Both the position numbers and the translations under genes were made by a program. A model generated the notes under the pieces. It had not been told where the DNA came from. It ran no database searches and was given only the letters and a program-made list of their open reading frames with translations. From NCBI RefSeq assembly GCF_000166275.1, contig NZ_CM001023.1:1925001-1989000 (forward strand): a stretch of 64,000 nucleotides of DNA. Direction: 5' to 3'. Shown here one piece after another: positions 16,783 to 25,413 of this stretch. Numbering within the stretch: position 1 is the first letter of the stretch; every line of letters starts with the position of its first letter. Origin of the DNA: Algoriphagus machipongonensis. GTDB lineage: Bacteria; Bacteroidota; Bacteroidia; Cytophagales; Cyclobacteriaceae.

Positions 16783-18109
16783 ATTAGTTCTATTAGCAGG
16801 GATTGTTCTTATTTCTGCAAGTCAGGTTGTCGCACAGGATACGCTGAAATTAACCTTTAGTGAGGCAGTGGATATTGCTTTGTCCAAAAATTTGGATTTT
16901 CAGACGCAGTCCAATCAGATGGAGGTCTTGAAAAGGCAAAAACAGGCGGCTTTTGCCTCCCACTTTCCAAGCGCCAATATAGGTACGACTTTCCAACAGC
17001 AAAGCGGTCAGCAGTATCAGCAAGTGGAAGGTGAAATCGTGGTAACCAACGTTACCAATGAGATAGTATCGGCAGGACTTAATATGAACTTGCCATTATT
17101 TAATTCGGGGAGACGAATATTGGATACTCAATCCGCGAGGCTTGCTTATATGGCAGGAGAAAAAGGCTTGGAAAGAGCCGCTCAGCAAGTGATTTTTGAT
17201 GTTTCTCGAAGGTATTTGCAAGTATTATTGGATAGTGAGCTTTTGAGAATTTCACTTGAAAATCTTGAAAATCAAAAGAAACAGCTAGAGCAAATCACAG
17301 GTTTTGTTGATGCGGGTCTACGTACTGTTTCCGATCAATACAATCAGGAATCTGAAGTGGCAAGATTAGAGTCTGTAGCCATTACGGCTGAAGTTCAACT
17401 GGAAAATGACCTTTGGGACCTTTCTGAATATCTTCAGTTAGAACCTACCGTAATTCCTGAATTGGAAGCGGTGGACCCAACTGCCACGGTAGTGTCTTTC
17501 GAAGGGTTAAGTGTTCTTGAATTGTATGAATTGGCAAAAGAGAATAGGTCTGATTTGGAACAACAATCCATGTTGGTGGAATCGACCAAAAAGAGTGTCA
17601 AGGCGATGAAAGCCATGTACTATCCTAGATTGAATGCCTTTTATAACTATAATACTTTCTTCACCTCATTGGATGATAGGAACCTTAGAGAGCAATTGCT
17701 GAAAGTATATCCTCAAAACACTATTGGGATCAACCTTTCGATTCCTATTTTCAATAATTTCCAGACAAGACTGGATGTAGGTAGAAGGAATTTAGCCTAC
17801 AAAAACCAAATAATACAAAAGCAATCTATTGATAGGAGAGTCTTTCAAGAGGTGAAGCTGGCTTACCAGAATTATAGAGCTGCTGTTTCAAAAGAAGAAA
17901 ATACTCAAGTTCAGGTTCTGGCAGCTGAGGAAGCTTTAAATGCGGTAAGAGAACGTTTTAGATTGGGGCTATCTAATTTTGTGGACCTATCTACAGCGAA
18001 CCAACAATTGGTAGCTGCACAAGCTGATCAGGCTCAAGCATTATTTACTCTTTATTTCCAGGAAGTTCAAATGAAACATGCATTAGGAACCCTAGATGTA
18101 GGGTTTTAA
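16775..18109 (+). CDS. TolC-family outer membrane efflux protein
   Basis: 444 residues from this start: a signal peptide (MYKLVLLAGIVLISASQVVAQ), then two repeats of the outer-membrane efflux domain, each with long helices (for instance LENLENQKKQLEQITGFVDA and RVFQEVKLAYQNYRAAVSKE) and the family signature near the end, VRERFRLGLSNFVDLSTANQQL. TolC-type proteins form trimeric outer-membrane and periplasmic tunnels. The ATG overlaps the stop of the ATPase gene by eight bases; ATG 16760, five codons earlier, is an equally readable start. The context says it completes the permease-ATPase exporter, but no HlyD/MacA-type adaptor gene is present between them or nearby. Confidence 0.93.
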   Translation: MYKLVLLAGIVLISASQVVAQDTLKLTFSEAVDIALSKNLDFQTQSNQMEVLKRQKQAAFASHFPSANIGTTFQQQSGQQYQQVEGEIVVTNVTNEIVSAGLNMNLPLFNSGRRILDTQSARLAYMAGEKGLERAAQQVIFDVSRRYLQVLLDSELLRISLENLENQKKQLEQITGFVDAGLRTVSDQYNQESEVARLESVAITAEVQLENDLWDLSEYLQLEPTVIPELEAVDPTATVVSFEGLSVLELYELAKENRSDLEQQSMLVESTKKSVKAMKAMYYPRLNAFYNYNTFFTSLDDRNLREQLLKVYPQNTIGINLSIPIFNNFQTRLDVGRRNLAYKNQIIQKQSIDRRVFQEVKLAYQNYRAAVSKEENTQVQVLAAEEALNAVRERFRLGLSNFVDLSTANQQLVAAQADQAQALFTLYFQEVQMKHALGTLDVGF

Positions 18110-18143
18110 AAATTCTCTTTTTGGAAAAAGGTTTTATGAAATC

Positions 18144-18180
18144 AAAAAAAAGAAGGCTGATCCATATGGACCAGCCTTCT
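18144..18180 (-). terminator. Terminator of the OmpA-like lipoprotein gene
   Basis: Arms agaaggctgatcc (18151-18163) and ggaccagccttct (18168-18180) pair over 13 positions with one mismatch and a 4-base loop. On the minus strand the hairpin is followed by seven T (18150-18144). On the plus strand the T-tract is poor, so it mainly serves the minus-strand gene. Confidence 0.85.
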
Positions 18181-18206
18181 TTGGTTGGTAGTGGTTTTAT
18201 TGTGTA

Positions 18207-19055
18207 TTAAAGCATTGCAAAGAACATGTCTAGATCTGGGATCAATACGATTCTTGTTCTTCTATTGATAGCCATATTCTCTGGGGTATCATTTTCTACT
18301 AAAGGCATGTAGCTAGATCTACCTGCAGCGATCATTTTTTCTGGAGCTACAGAATAGTTTTCTTGAAGTTTTCTCACAATACTGGTAGCTCTTTTTACAG
18401 AAAGATCCCAGTTATCTTGAAGTACTCCAGTAGAAATAGATCTTGGATCTGTGTGTCCTTCAATCATTACTTGAAGAGAAGGCTCAGCATTGATAACCTC
18501 TGCTAGTTTTTGTAATAAAGGATCTGCCTTTTTATTGATTCTATAACTTCCGGTATTGAACAATAATTTATCAGAAACAGAAATCATCACTACGGTTTGA
18601 TCGATGTCGATTTGAACGTCATCTTCTTCTCCATCAACAGTAGTTTCAGTGATGTTTTGTTTTAGATTGTATTCAACAGCCAAGTTGACTGAATCTTCCA
18701 GCGTTTGTGCCTCAGCTAATTTTGCTTGGTCTACTTTCGCCAAAGTTTCATTCATTTTTTCTTTGGAGTTCTTAGACATAATTGTTGAGCCCTGGATGTC
18801 ATACAGACTAGCATTTTCTCCGCTTAGCTCATCATTTACTGCTCTCAAAGAATTAATTCTATTATTGTACTCTGCTACTCTGGCTTCAATGATTGCCATT
18901 TTTTCTTCTAATTCAGCTTTTTCCTGATTAGTGTTAGCTAGTTCCGTTTGGGTTTTAAAAAGATTGCTCTCAAGTTCAGTGTATTTCTTTTTAGAAACAC
19001 AAGAGACCATCATAGACGCTCCCAAAATTCCAGTGATAATAAATGATTTTTTCAT
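18207..19055 (-). CDS. OmpA-family lipoprotein with coiled coil
   Basis: 282 residues. The N-terminus MKKSFIITGILGASMMVSC is a lipoprotein signal with the acceptor Cys19. Residues of about 27-75 are a heptad-rich coiled coil. The C-terminal OmpA domain (about 150-275) carries the peptidoglycan-binding motif region LQVMIEGHTDPRS, then NWDLSVKRATSIVRKL and the closing NRRTRIVLIPD. Such proteins tether the outer membrane to peptidoglycan. The gene stands alone, convergent with the TolC gene, with a strong terminator just past its stop. Confidence 0.92.
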   Translation of the reverse strand: MKKSFIITGILGASMMVSCVSKKKYTELESNLFKTQTELANTNQEKAELEEKMAIIEARVAEYNNRINSLRAVNDELSGENASLYDIQGSTIMSKNSKEKMNETLAKVDQAKLAEAQTLEDSVNLAVEYNLKQNITETTVDGEEDDVQIDIDQTVVMISVSDKLLFNTGSYRINKKADPLLQKLAEVINAEPSLQVMIEGHTDPRSISTGVLQDNWDLSVKRATSIVRKLQENYSVAPEKMIAAGRSSYMPLVENDTPENMAINRRTRIVLIPDLDMFFAML

Positions 19056-19201
19056 TGTTTAGTGTTCTTGGTTTTCTCTATTAATTCCAAACCAACTGCC
19101 ACAACCTGAATCAAGAACTTTTAAAAAAGCATTTCACGGTAAAAACCTTTAAATAATGGGTGTTTGAGCACTTTTTGTACAAAAACTCCCTGCTTTTACA
19201 C

Positions 19202-19234
19202 AAAAAAAATATCCTGCTAGATGACAGGATATTT
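19202..19234 (-). terminator. Terminator-like hairpin downstream of the DUF4136 gene
   Basis: Arms aaatatcctg (19207-19216) and caggatattt (19225-19234) are exact complements with an 8-base loop, and on the minus strand a T8 tract follows (19209-19202). A second small hairpin gtggag/ctccac lies at 19244-19258 between it and the gene end. Both belong to the minus-strand transcript. Confidence 0.8.
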
Positions 19235-19296
19235 GAATTATTTGTGGAGGGCCTCCACACTTTGGCTAAGAAAATTCCCTCTTAAAAGGGTAAGTA

Positions 19297-19881
19297 TTAT
19301 TGCATAAACCTATTGACGACCTTGAATTCATTCATCACTCGGTAGGCAGCTCTCGTTATATCAGAACGGAAATTGGGGGATTCTAAATCAAAGTTAGCCG
19401 CTGTATAGCCCTGCCATATTGTATTGCCTCTCTTACTATCAATCACATAAATAACGAGCATCCCCTGATTTTCTTGATATTTTACCTGATTGTAAGTTTC
19501 ATCTTTTTCCTGCTCTTTTTCTTCCTCTCCTTCCTCATTTTTTGTCGTTACGCCTCTTCTATTTAACCAGTAATTAAACTCGGGTTGTACATATCCTCTG
19601 TAACGGATGGAATCAACGAAAATTTTATAACTCACCAACATGTCAGGTTTTGGTTCGTATTCTCTAAAGCCCTGAGATCCCAATCTTGCACCAATTGTTG
19701 CATTTAATATTGGTGATATAGTGGTGGAGTCAATCTCTTCAGGGACTACAAAAGCAAAAGTTTTATATTTCTTAAAAGAACCCTGATAATTATAATCGTA
19801 TTCTGTGACGTAATCTTTTTGAGAAAAGCAGCTAACGCAGATAATTAATAGAAGGGTCAAGATGAGGTAGGAGTTTTTCAT
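19297..19881 (-). CDS. DUF4136 family lipoprotein
   Basis: 194 residues. The signal MKNSYLILTLLLIICVSC gives an acceptor Cys at residue 18. The remainder matches the DUF4136 pattern: YDYNYQGSFKKYKTFAF near the mature N-terminus, an N-terminal IGARLGSQGF helix, DMLVSYKIF, and the end WQGYTAANFD...ITRAAYRVMNEF. An acidic, Glu/Lys-rich insert at about residues 132-147 is unusual for the family. Function of DUF4136 lipoproteins is unknown. It is a single gene followed by its own terminator. Confidence 0.85.
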   Translation of the reverse strand: MKNSYLILTLLLIICVSCFSQKDYVTEYDYNYQGSFKKYKTFAFVVPEEIDSTTISPILNATIGARLGSQGFREYEPKPDMLVSYKIFVDSIRYRGYVQPEFNYWLNRRGVTTKNEEGEEEKEQEKDETYNQVKYQENQGMLVIYVIDSKRGNTIWQGYTAANFDLESPNFRSDITRAAYRVMNEFKVVNRFMQ

Positions 19882-20107
19882 AAGGTCAAATTCTATATTG
19901 TATGTGATTTACTAGAATTACGAACAATTCTTATACTTTGGATTAACTTCTCTACAGTCAGTATTGTTTTCAAATACTTGTAAATGAGAAGACTACCTAT
20001 TTAAGGTATTGAAAAAATATTAATAATGCATCCTGCATCCTGCTTATTTAGGAGAATGTTTGTTGGAAGACATATATAATTTGGTTTTTTTGATGAAAAA
20101 ATAACAA

Positions 20108-20692
20108 ATGGATAAACTTTATTTGCTTAGTTCACAAGCAAGGGCTTGTTTAATCTGTGCAGGTAAAATTCCTTTTGAACCAAAGCCAGTTTTTAGGATT
20201 CATCCCAAAAGCAAGATATTGGTTGTAGGGCAAGCTCCAGGAACAAAAGTTCAAAATACTGGAATTCCTTGGAATGATCCTTCAGGGGAGGAATTGAGAA
20301 GGTGGTTAGATGTAGGAAGAGAGGAGTTTTACAATGAAGAGATTTTCGGGATTTTACCCATGGGATTCTGCTACCCAGGCAAAGGTAATAGTGGCGATTT
20401 GCCCCCAAGACCTGAATGCGCACCTACTTGGCACCCGCAGTTTTTAAAAGAATTGCCTGATTTAAAATTAATACTACTAATAGGTCAATATGCTCAGCGT
20501 TATTATTTAAATGGGGAAAGGAAATCAAACCTCACTGAGACCGTGAAAGCATTTAAAGATTACTTGCCTCAATATTTCCCTTTGGTTCATCCATCCCCTA
20601 GAAACAGGCTATGGCAGAGAAAAAATCCCTGGTTTGAAAAGCAAGTCATCCCTGAATTGAGGCAACATGTTTTTGAAGTAATGAATGCTTAA
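20108..20692 (+). CDS. Uracil-DNA glycosylase family protein
   Basis: 194 residues of the COG1573 branch of the UDG superfamily, which removes deaminated bases from DNA. Visible motifs are VVGQAPGTKVQNTGIPWNDPSG (motif 1, water-activating region) and LVHPSPRNRLW (motif 2, minor-groove loop). Four cysteines in the pattern C-x2-C near the N-terminus (RACLICAG) and C-x15-C (GFCYPG to PECAP) would fit the 4Fe-4S cluster of family 4/5 enzymes. Base specificity cannot be read from the sequence. Its stop codon overlaps that of the convergent CDF gene by two bases inside a shared TTAA. Confidence 0.88.
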   Translation: MDKLYLLSSQARACLICAGKIPFEPKPVFRIHPKSKILVVGQAPGTKVQNTGIPWNDPSGEELRRWLDVGREEFYNEEIFGILPMGFCYPGKGNSGDLPPRPECAPTWHPQFLKELPDLKLILLIGQYAQRYYLNGERKSNLTETVKAFKDYLPQYFPLVHPSPRNRLWQRKNPWFEKQVIPELRQHVFEVMNA

Positions 20693-21594
20693 TGTTGATG
20701 AGGTTCTGTTAATTCACAAAGTTCTTCCTCGAGCTCGACTTCTACCGTGTAATGGCTAAAAGGATAAGCTTTTAAAACCTCTTTGATTGCAGTTTTTGCA
20801 TCAAGAACCTCTTTTAAATTATCAACTTTTTTGATTCTGACATGGGTAGTAAAGACATGATGCGCACCCTCCAAAGACCATAAATGAGTGTGATGAACTG
20901 ATTCGACCTGATCAATATCACAAATTTTCTTTTTTATCTCTTCTAGAGAAAGTTCTGCAGGAACTGCCTGTAAAAATATATAAAGCGTCTCCTTAAGATT
21001 TTTGAATACATTCCAAAGGATAAATATGGAAATAGCTAAGGATAGTCCTGGGTCTAGCCAAGGGATGTAAACGAAATATAGAATAGTACCTGCAATCAAA
21101 ACGGCTACCCAACCCAAAACATCTTCTATCAAATGCCAGCTTACCACTTTCTCATTTTGAGTTGATCCATGGCTAACTTTCCAAGCGGCATATCCATTCA
21201 CGGCTACCCCGATCAGTGCAAAAATGATCATTCCCTGAGCGTTTGAAACCTCTGGATTTAGAATTCTTGTTACAGCTTCGGTAATGACGAATATGGATCC
21301 TATGATCAAAATCAAGGCATTGATTAAAGCACCTAGTAAAGAAAAACGGGTATAGCCAAAGGAGAATTGATGGTTTGCAGATTTTTTGGACTTTTTATCC
21401 AAGTACCAAGCGAGTCCTAATGATACCGAATCACCTAAATCATGAACAGCATCGGAGATGATAGCCACAGAATTGATCCATATACCGCCAATAATCTCAA
21501 GAATCGTAAAGCTCAAATTCATGAAGAAAGCGAGCTTTAGATTTGAGTTAGGGGCATGATGGTGATGATGTCCTGGAGTATGATGATGCGCCAT
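20689..21594 (-). CDS. Cation diffusion facilitator (zinc-type) exporter
   Basis: 301 residues, six predicted membrane helices and a cytoplasmic C-terminal domain. The N-terminus is His-rich (MAHHHTPGHHHHH), typical of zinc-binding CDF members. Helix II carries ISDAVHDLGDS and helix V carries HLIEDVLGW, the HD/HD type metal sites of the CzcD/ZitB group. The C-terminal domain (IDQVESVHHTHLWSLEGAHHV) has the usual metal-sensing histidines. It probably exports Zn(II), and perhaps Co or Cd, from the cytoplasm by proton antiport. Confidence 0.93.
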   Translation of the reverse strand: MAHHHTPGHHHHHAPNSNLKLAFFMNLSFTILEIIGGIWINSVAIISDAVHDLGDSVSLGLAWYLDKKSKKSANHQFSFGYTRFSLLGALINALILIIGSIFVITEAVTRILNPEVSNAQGMIIFALIGVAVNGYAAWKVSHGSTQNEKVVSWHLIEDVLGWVAVLIAGTILYFVYIPWLDPGLSLAISIFILWNVFKNLKETLYIFLQAVPAELSLEEIKKKICDIDQVESVHHTHLWSLEGAHHVFTTHVRIKKVDNLKEVLDAKTAIKEVLKAYPFSHYTVEVELEEELCELTEPHQH

Positions 21595-21750
21595 GTCAAT
21601 GATTTAAAACTCTAAGTTAAGAAAAGGGCAGTGCAAGGGTATTGCAGAAAGGATTTCTATTAATTCACTTATTTTAATAGTTAATTTTTGTGGTTTTAAC
21701 TATTCTTTTCTAAAATGATCTTTTCAATTAATTAAGCTAAAATCCATAAG

Positions 21751-22905
21751 ATGAAATCAGGTTATCATTTTTGTCTTTTATCAGTTTTTGGAATGTTGAT
21801 TTTTTCTTGTTCTCCGAATGACCAGGAAGAAGAAAAAGAAAAGACTTACTCACTAGAAATTATTGACTCGGTTCAAGTAGATTATTTAGGCGAGATGATG
21901 CTTTTGGATTACGATCAAAATTCCGAAAAGTATCTTTTGGCCACTAATTCATACTATGAATACCTAGAAGTCAATGATAATGGGGAAATCCTTTTACATA
22001 ATAAATTCAGTGAAGAGGGGACTTCTCCGGTAAATCAAGCGCTTGGATTGGGTTATTTCAATGGAAACGTGACGGTATTTAATCCTCCCAAAGGATATTA
22101 CTATTTCAAAGATTCTTCAAAAGTGGGTGAACTGAGTATTCCATATCCACATATGTCTTTAATGATGTACCCTAAGCTTGGGATGTTTGAATCAGGAAAT
22201 AAAATCTACTATCCAAAGCCATGGCCAGAATCAATGAATGTCAATTTTGAAGAAGGTGAGTTTTATCAAGCTTTGCTCAAAATGCCGATTATTGAATCGC
22301 AGGATAAAACTACAGGGGATACCTTGGGCATTGTGAGACTTCCAGAGACCTCAGAATTATTGAGCGATGAGGTACATGGTTTTCCTATCCCGGTATATAC
22401 CATGAATGGAGATAGACTTTTGTTGAGTATGTGGTTTGAACCGGAAATTTATATTTATAAAAAAGTGGGGGATGAATTTCAATATGAGAAAACTATAGAA
22501 GTTGATATTCCTGATTGGGTACCAACTACTTCAGTTCCATTAGATAATGCAGATCAGTTTTTCATAGAAAACCAGAAAAAAAGACCAGGGAATTTGACTA
22601 ATATTCTGGTGGTAGGAGATTATTATTTGGCTATTTATAATAGAGGATTAACTGAAGACCAAATGAAAGGTCTTGATCCTCAGGTAGACGGTGGACTTTC
22701 GGTTCGAAGGAAGGACCCTAATTTTGCGGCGGTTTTCGATAAGGATTTTAATCAGGTAGCGACCAATGTGCCCTTTCCCATCGCTAGTAATTTCCCTATG
22801 GTGGTGAATAATAAAGGTGAAATTGTGGTGTCCAAAGTAGCCGGTTTATCCGAAACTGAAGATGATGGGATTGTCTTGTATAAATTGAAATTGATGAAGA
22901 ATTAA
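21751..22905 (+). CDS. Lipoprotein, DUF4221-like (first of a tandem pair)
   Basis: 384 residues with a lipoprotein signal (MKSGYHFCLLSVFGMLIFSC, acceptor Cys20) and an acidic stretch right after the Cys (NDQEEEKEK), a pattern linked to surface display in Bacteroidota. The body is rich in repeating beta-strand segments, such as LLDYDQNSEKYLLAT and VNDNGEILLHNKF, consistent with a beta-propeller. It resembles DUF4221-type lipoproteins, but I am not certain of the family. The next gene is a full-length paralogue of the same length with an identical closing segment, GLSETEDDGIVLY. Function unknown. Confidence 0.75.
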   Translation: MKSGYHFCLLSVFGMLIFSCSPNDQEEEKEKTYSLEIIDSVQVDYLGEMMLLDYDQNSEKYLLATNSYYEYLEVNDNGEILLHNKFSEEGTSPVNQALGLGYFNGNVTVFNPPKGYYYFKDSSKVGELSIPYPHMSLMMYPKLGMFESGNKIYYPKPWPESMNVNFEEGEFYQALLKMPIIESQDKTTGDTLGIVRLPETSELLSDEVHGFPIPVYTMNGDRLLLSMWFEPEIYIYKKVGDEFQYEKTIEVDIPDWVPTTSVPLDNADQFFIENQKKRPGNLTNILVVGDYYLAIYNRGLTEDQMKGLDPQVDGGLSVRRKDPNFAAVFDKDFNQVATNVPFPIASNFPMVVNNKGEIVVSKVAGLSETEDDGIVLYKLKLMKN

Positions 22906-22970
22906 TCTGGAGTTTTATGCTCTATTATATGTTTTTAAGATTTGGACTTTTAATTAACCTTGATTTTTCT

Positions 22971-24125
22971 ATGAAAAACTACTTTCAAAAACTTGTAATT
23001 TTTGCCCTCACACTAAGTGTTTATTCTTGTGGGGAAAAGACTCAGACAGATAATAAACCAAAGGTTTTTTCCATTGAATTAGCGGACTCTTTAGAGGTTG
23101 ACTTTCTCAAAGAAATGAGGCTTTTGGATTATGATCCAAATTCTAAAAAGTTCTTGCTAGCTACTGAGGAGCCCAGAGAGTATTTAGAAGTGGATCAAAA
23201 AGGCGAAATTCTAACACATAATCAATTTAATAGAGATGGGATAGACGTGGTGGGGCATGCAGTCAGTCTTGGTTATTTCAACGGAGATGTAACAGTGTTC
23301 GACTTTCAAAATGGGTACATGATGTTTGATGATTCCACCAAAGTTGGAGAGATTACTTTGCCCTATTCTTATGATGTCTTTATTCCAAATCCAAAATTGG
23401 GGTTATTTGAGCATGAAAATAAGGTCTATTATCCCAAGCCTGCCCAGCATTCCTTAATGGCGAATCATGAAGATCAAAATATGTTTCAGGCAATGTATTC
23501 CCTGCCCATCATTGAATCACAGGATAAAGCCACAAAGGATATCTCCGATGCAATTGATTTGCCAGAGAGTTCACCAATTTTAAACGGTCAGGTACATGGG
23601 TTTACAGTCCCTATCTACACTTTTGATGAAGATCAGCTGGTTTTGAGTTTGGGGATTGAGCCCAGATTATATGTGTACCAAATGCAGGGAGGTCAGTTTA
23701 TTTTTGAGAAAACAATTGATGTGAATATACCCGATTGGATAGGCTATAAGCCTGTTCCTATGGAAACGCCAGAAAAGTTTTTTGAGGAAATCAGAAAGAT
23801 TAGGCCTGCCAACCTGAATAATATATTTGTCTTGGAAGACTATTACTTGGTGACATATCATAGGGGGATCTCGGAGGAAGGGATGCAGGAACTTGAATTT
23901 TCAGAGAGATATGGTTTGGGAGCTCTTCGCGAAGACCCATATTTTGTGGCAGTTTTTGATAAGGATTTCAATCAATTAGCGACCAATGTCCCTTTCCCAG
24001 TTCCAGTACATGCACCAATGGTGGTCAATGAAAATGGTGAAATAGTAGTTTCAAAGATAGCTGGGCTTTCCGAAACCGAAGACGATGGGATTGTTTTATA
24101 CTTTCTTCAGCTAGCTGAGGATTAA
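22971..24125 (+). CDS. Lipoprotein, DUF4221-like (second of a tandem pair)
   Basis: 384 residues from ATG 22971, chosen because it gives a clean lipoprotein signal (MKNYFQKLVIFALTLSVYSC, acceptor Cys20) at exactly the position seen in the upstream paralogue; a longer ORF from 22917 would bury the signal. It matches the neighbour along its whole length, including LLDYDPNSKKFLLAT, LPIIESQDKAT, VFDKDFNQLATNVPFP and GLSETEDDGIVLY. The pair arose by tandem duplication and has since diverged. The gap between them is only 65 bases, so they are likely co-transcribed. Role unknown. Confidence 0.78.
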   Translation: MKNYFQKLVIFALTLSVYSCGEKTQTDNKPKVFSIELADSLEVDFLKEMRLLDYDPNSKKFLLATEEPREYLEVDQKGEILTHNQFNRDGIDVVGHAVSLGYFNGDVTVFDFQNGYMMFDDSTKVGEITLPYSYDVFIPNPKLGLFEHENKVYYPKPAQHSLMANHEDQNMFQAMYSLPIIESQDKATKDISDAIDLPESSPILNGQVHGFTVPIYTFDEDQLVLSLGIEPRLYVYQMQGGQFIFEKTIDVNIPDWIGYKPVPMETPEKFFEEIRKIRPANLNNIFVLEDYYLVTYHRGISEEGMQELEFSERYGLGALREDPYFVAVFDKDFNQLATNVPFPVPVHAPMVVNENGEIVVSKIAGLSETEDDGIVLYFLQLAED

Positions 24126-25045
24126 GATTTGATACACTTTTTTAGTCCATTTCTAAATGGTGTAGGTTTCAATCCATAGTGTTTTTCAATTTTAGATGAA
24201 TCGAAACAGTAATCTTGAGCATTTTGATATTTCAATTCATGAATTTCCTTCATGATGGACATGAATAAGCCTAGGAAATTCACTAACCAGGAGGGCATGA
24301 TTTTTATTTTGAACTGAGTTCCTAGTTCTTGATTTGCCATGTCTACGATTTCCTGAATGCTGGGGTAGGAAGGGTCAGTAGGTAGGTGCCAAGATTGATT
24401 CCAGGAATCCTCCTGCAAAGCCAAAAATACGGTAGCTTTTCCAGCGTCAGGGATATAGGTAAAGGAATGCTTCTTTTCTTTGGAGTAAAGCCATTGAGGT
24501 GCTTTTCCAGATTTCATTCGCTTGATGATCATTTCATGCAAAACACTATTTGATGCCTCAGGTCCATAAAAATCCGCTGCTCTCGCTACCAAGGCGACCA
24601 GCTTTTTATCGTCTACAGCTTTCCATAAAATATCTAGTATTTCTTTTCTGACTTTTCCTTTCCGACTTTTTGGATGCATGCTACTTTCCTCAGTCAAATG
24701 ACCTACCTCCTCTGGTGAATAAGAATACATGTTATCAAAGAAAACCAGTTTAGCCCCATGAGTAATGCATGCTTCCACGGTATTTCTCATGATGATAGGC
24801 CATTCTTCTTCCCAGATTTTACTGACGTATTTTATTCCTGCCAATAAGTATACTACCTCGGATCCTGATATGGCATTGGATACAGCTAAACTGTCCAATA
24901 GGTCGCCTGAAGCGAGATCATCTGTGTCATTTACTTTCCTCGGGTGTCTACTAAATTGCCTTACTTTGATGCCATTTTTGAAGAGTTCCTGTGAAACAAT
25001 TTGAGCAATGTTTCCATTGGCTCCCAAGATGGTGTGAAGTCTCAT
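24122..25045 (-). CDS. NAD(P)-dependent epimerase/dehydratase-like protein
   Basis: 307 residues of the atypical/extended short-chain dehydrogenase group. The nucleotide-binding loop at the N-terminus is ILGANGNIAQ, with Ala in place of the third Gly, followed by a QFSRHPRK strand end that would suit NADP. A middle segment DNMYSYSPEE carries candidate active-site residues, and FYGPEASNSVLH resembles the substrate-side loop of epimerases. No sugar partner gene lies nearby, so the substrate cannot be inferred. Its stop overlaps that of the convergent lipoprotein gene in a shared TTAA. Confidence 0.8.
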   Translation of the reverse strand: MRLHTILGANGNIAQIVSQELFKNGIKVRQFSRHPRKVNDTDDLASGDLLDSLAVSNAISGSEVVYLLAGIKYVSKIWEEEWPIIMRNTVEACITHGAKLVFFDNMYSYSPEEVGHLTEESSMHPKSRKGKVRKEILDILWKAVDDKKLVALVARAADFYGPEASNSVLHEMIIKRMKSGKAPQWLYSKEKKHSFTYIPDAGKATVFLALQEDSWNQSWHLPTDPSYPSIQEIVDMANQELGTQFKIKIMPSWLVNFLGLFMSIMKEIHELKYQNAQDYCFDSSKIEKHYGLKPTPFRNGLKKCIKS

Positions 25046-25413
25046 GCGTCAGTTTTTAAAAGTTTTTCAAAAAGTAAGAATTCTTAACTTAAAAAGTTAG
25101 GATTGAGCCAATGAAATTTAAACACATCTTTTTTTGAATTGATTTGATAGTTGGGGTTTAAATGCGGAACTGAAAGCATGGAATTTTAAAATTCTCATTA
25201 ATTCTCGTTTAAAAATCCTGCTTTTTGGGCTCATTTTTATTCAAATTCTTAAAAGTAGGGTGAATCATACCATTAAAATGGGGGGATAAACGGAGATTTT
25301 ACCGCGGTTGTATAATTTAATTGGGTTACCATTCAGATAGTGTTATTTTTAGAAAGATTACCCTTATTAAACCAAACACTACACTAACACCTAACATTTA
25401 AACAAAAGGTACA
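25046..25413. other. Intergenic region upstream of tldD
   Basis: 368 bases between two divergent genes. It holds an inverted repeat TAACTT/AAGTTA at 25085-25099 and a perfect 14-base palindrome GAATTTTAAAATTC at 25181-25194. No ORF with convincing coding features and no clear TAnnTTTG promoter was found. The promoters of the epimerase gene and of the tldD operon should lie here. Confidence 0.5.

Noticed and set aside
20059..20083. Promoter-like TTTG and TATAATTTG before the glycosylase gene
   Set aside because: The spacing between the two elements (about 12-14 bases) is too short for the Bacteroidota -33/-7 arrangement.
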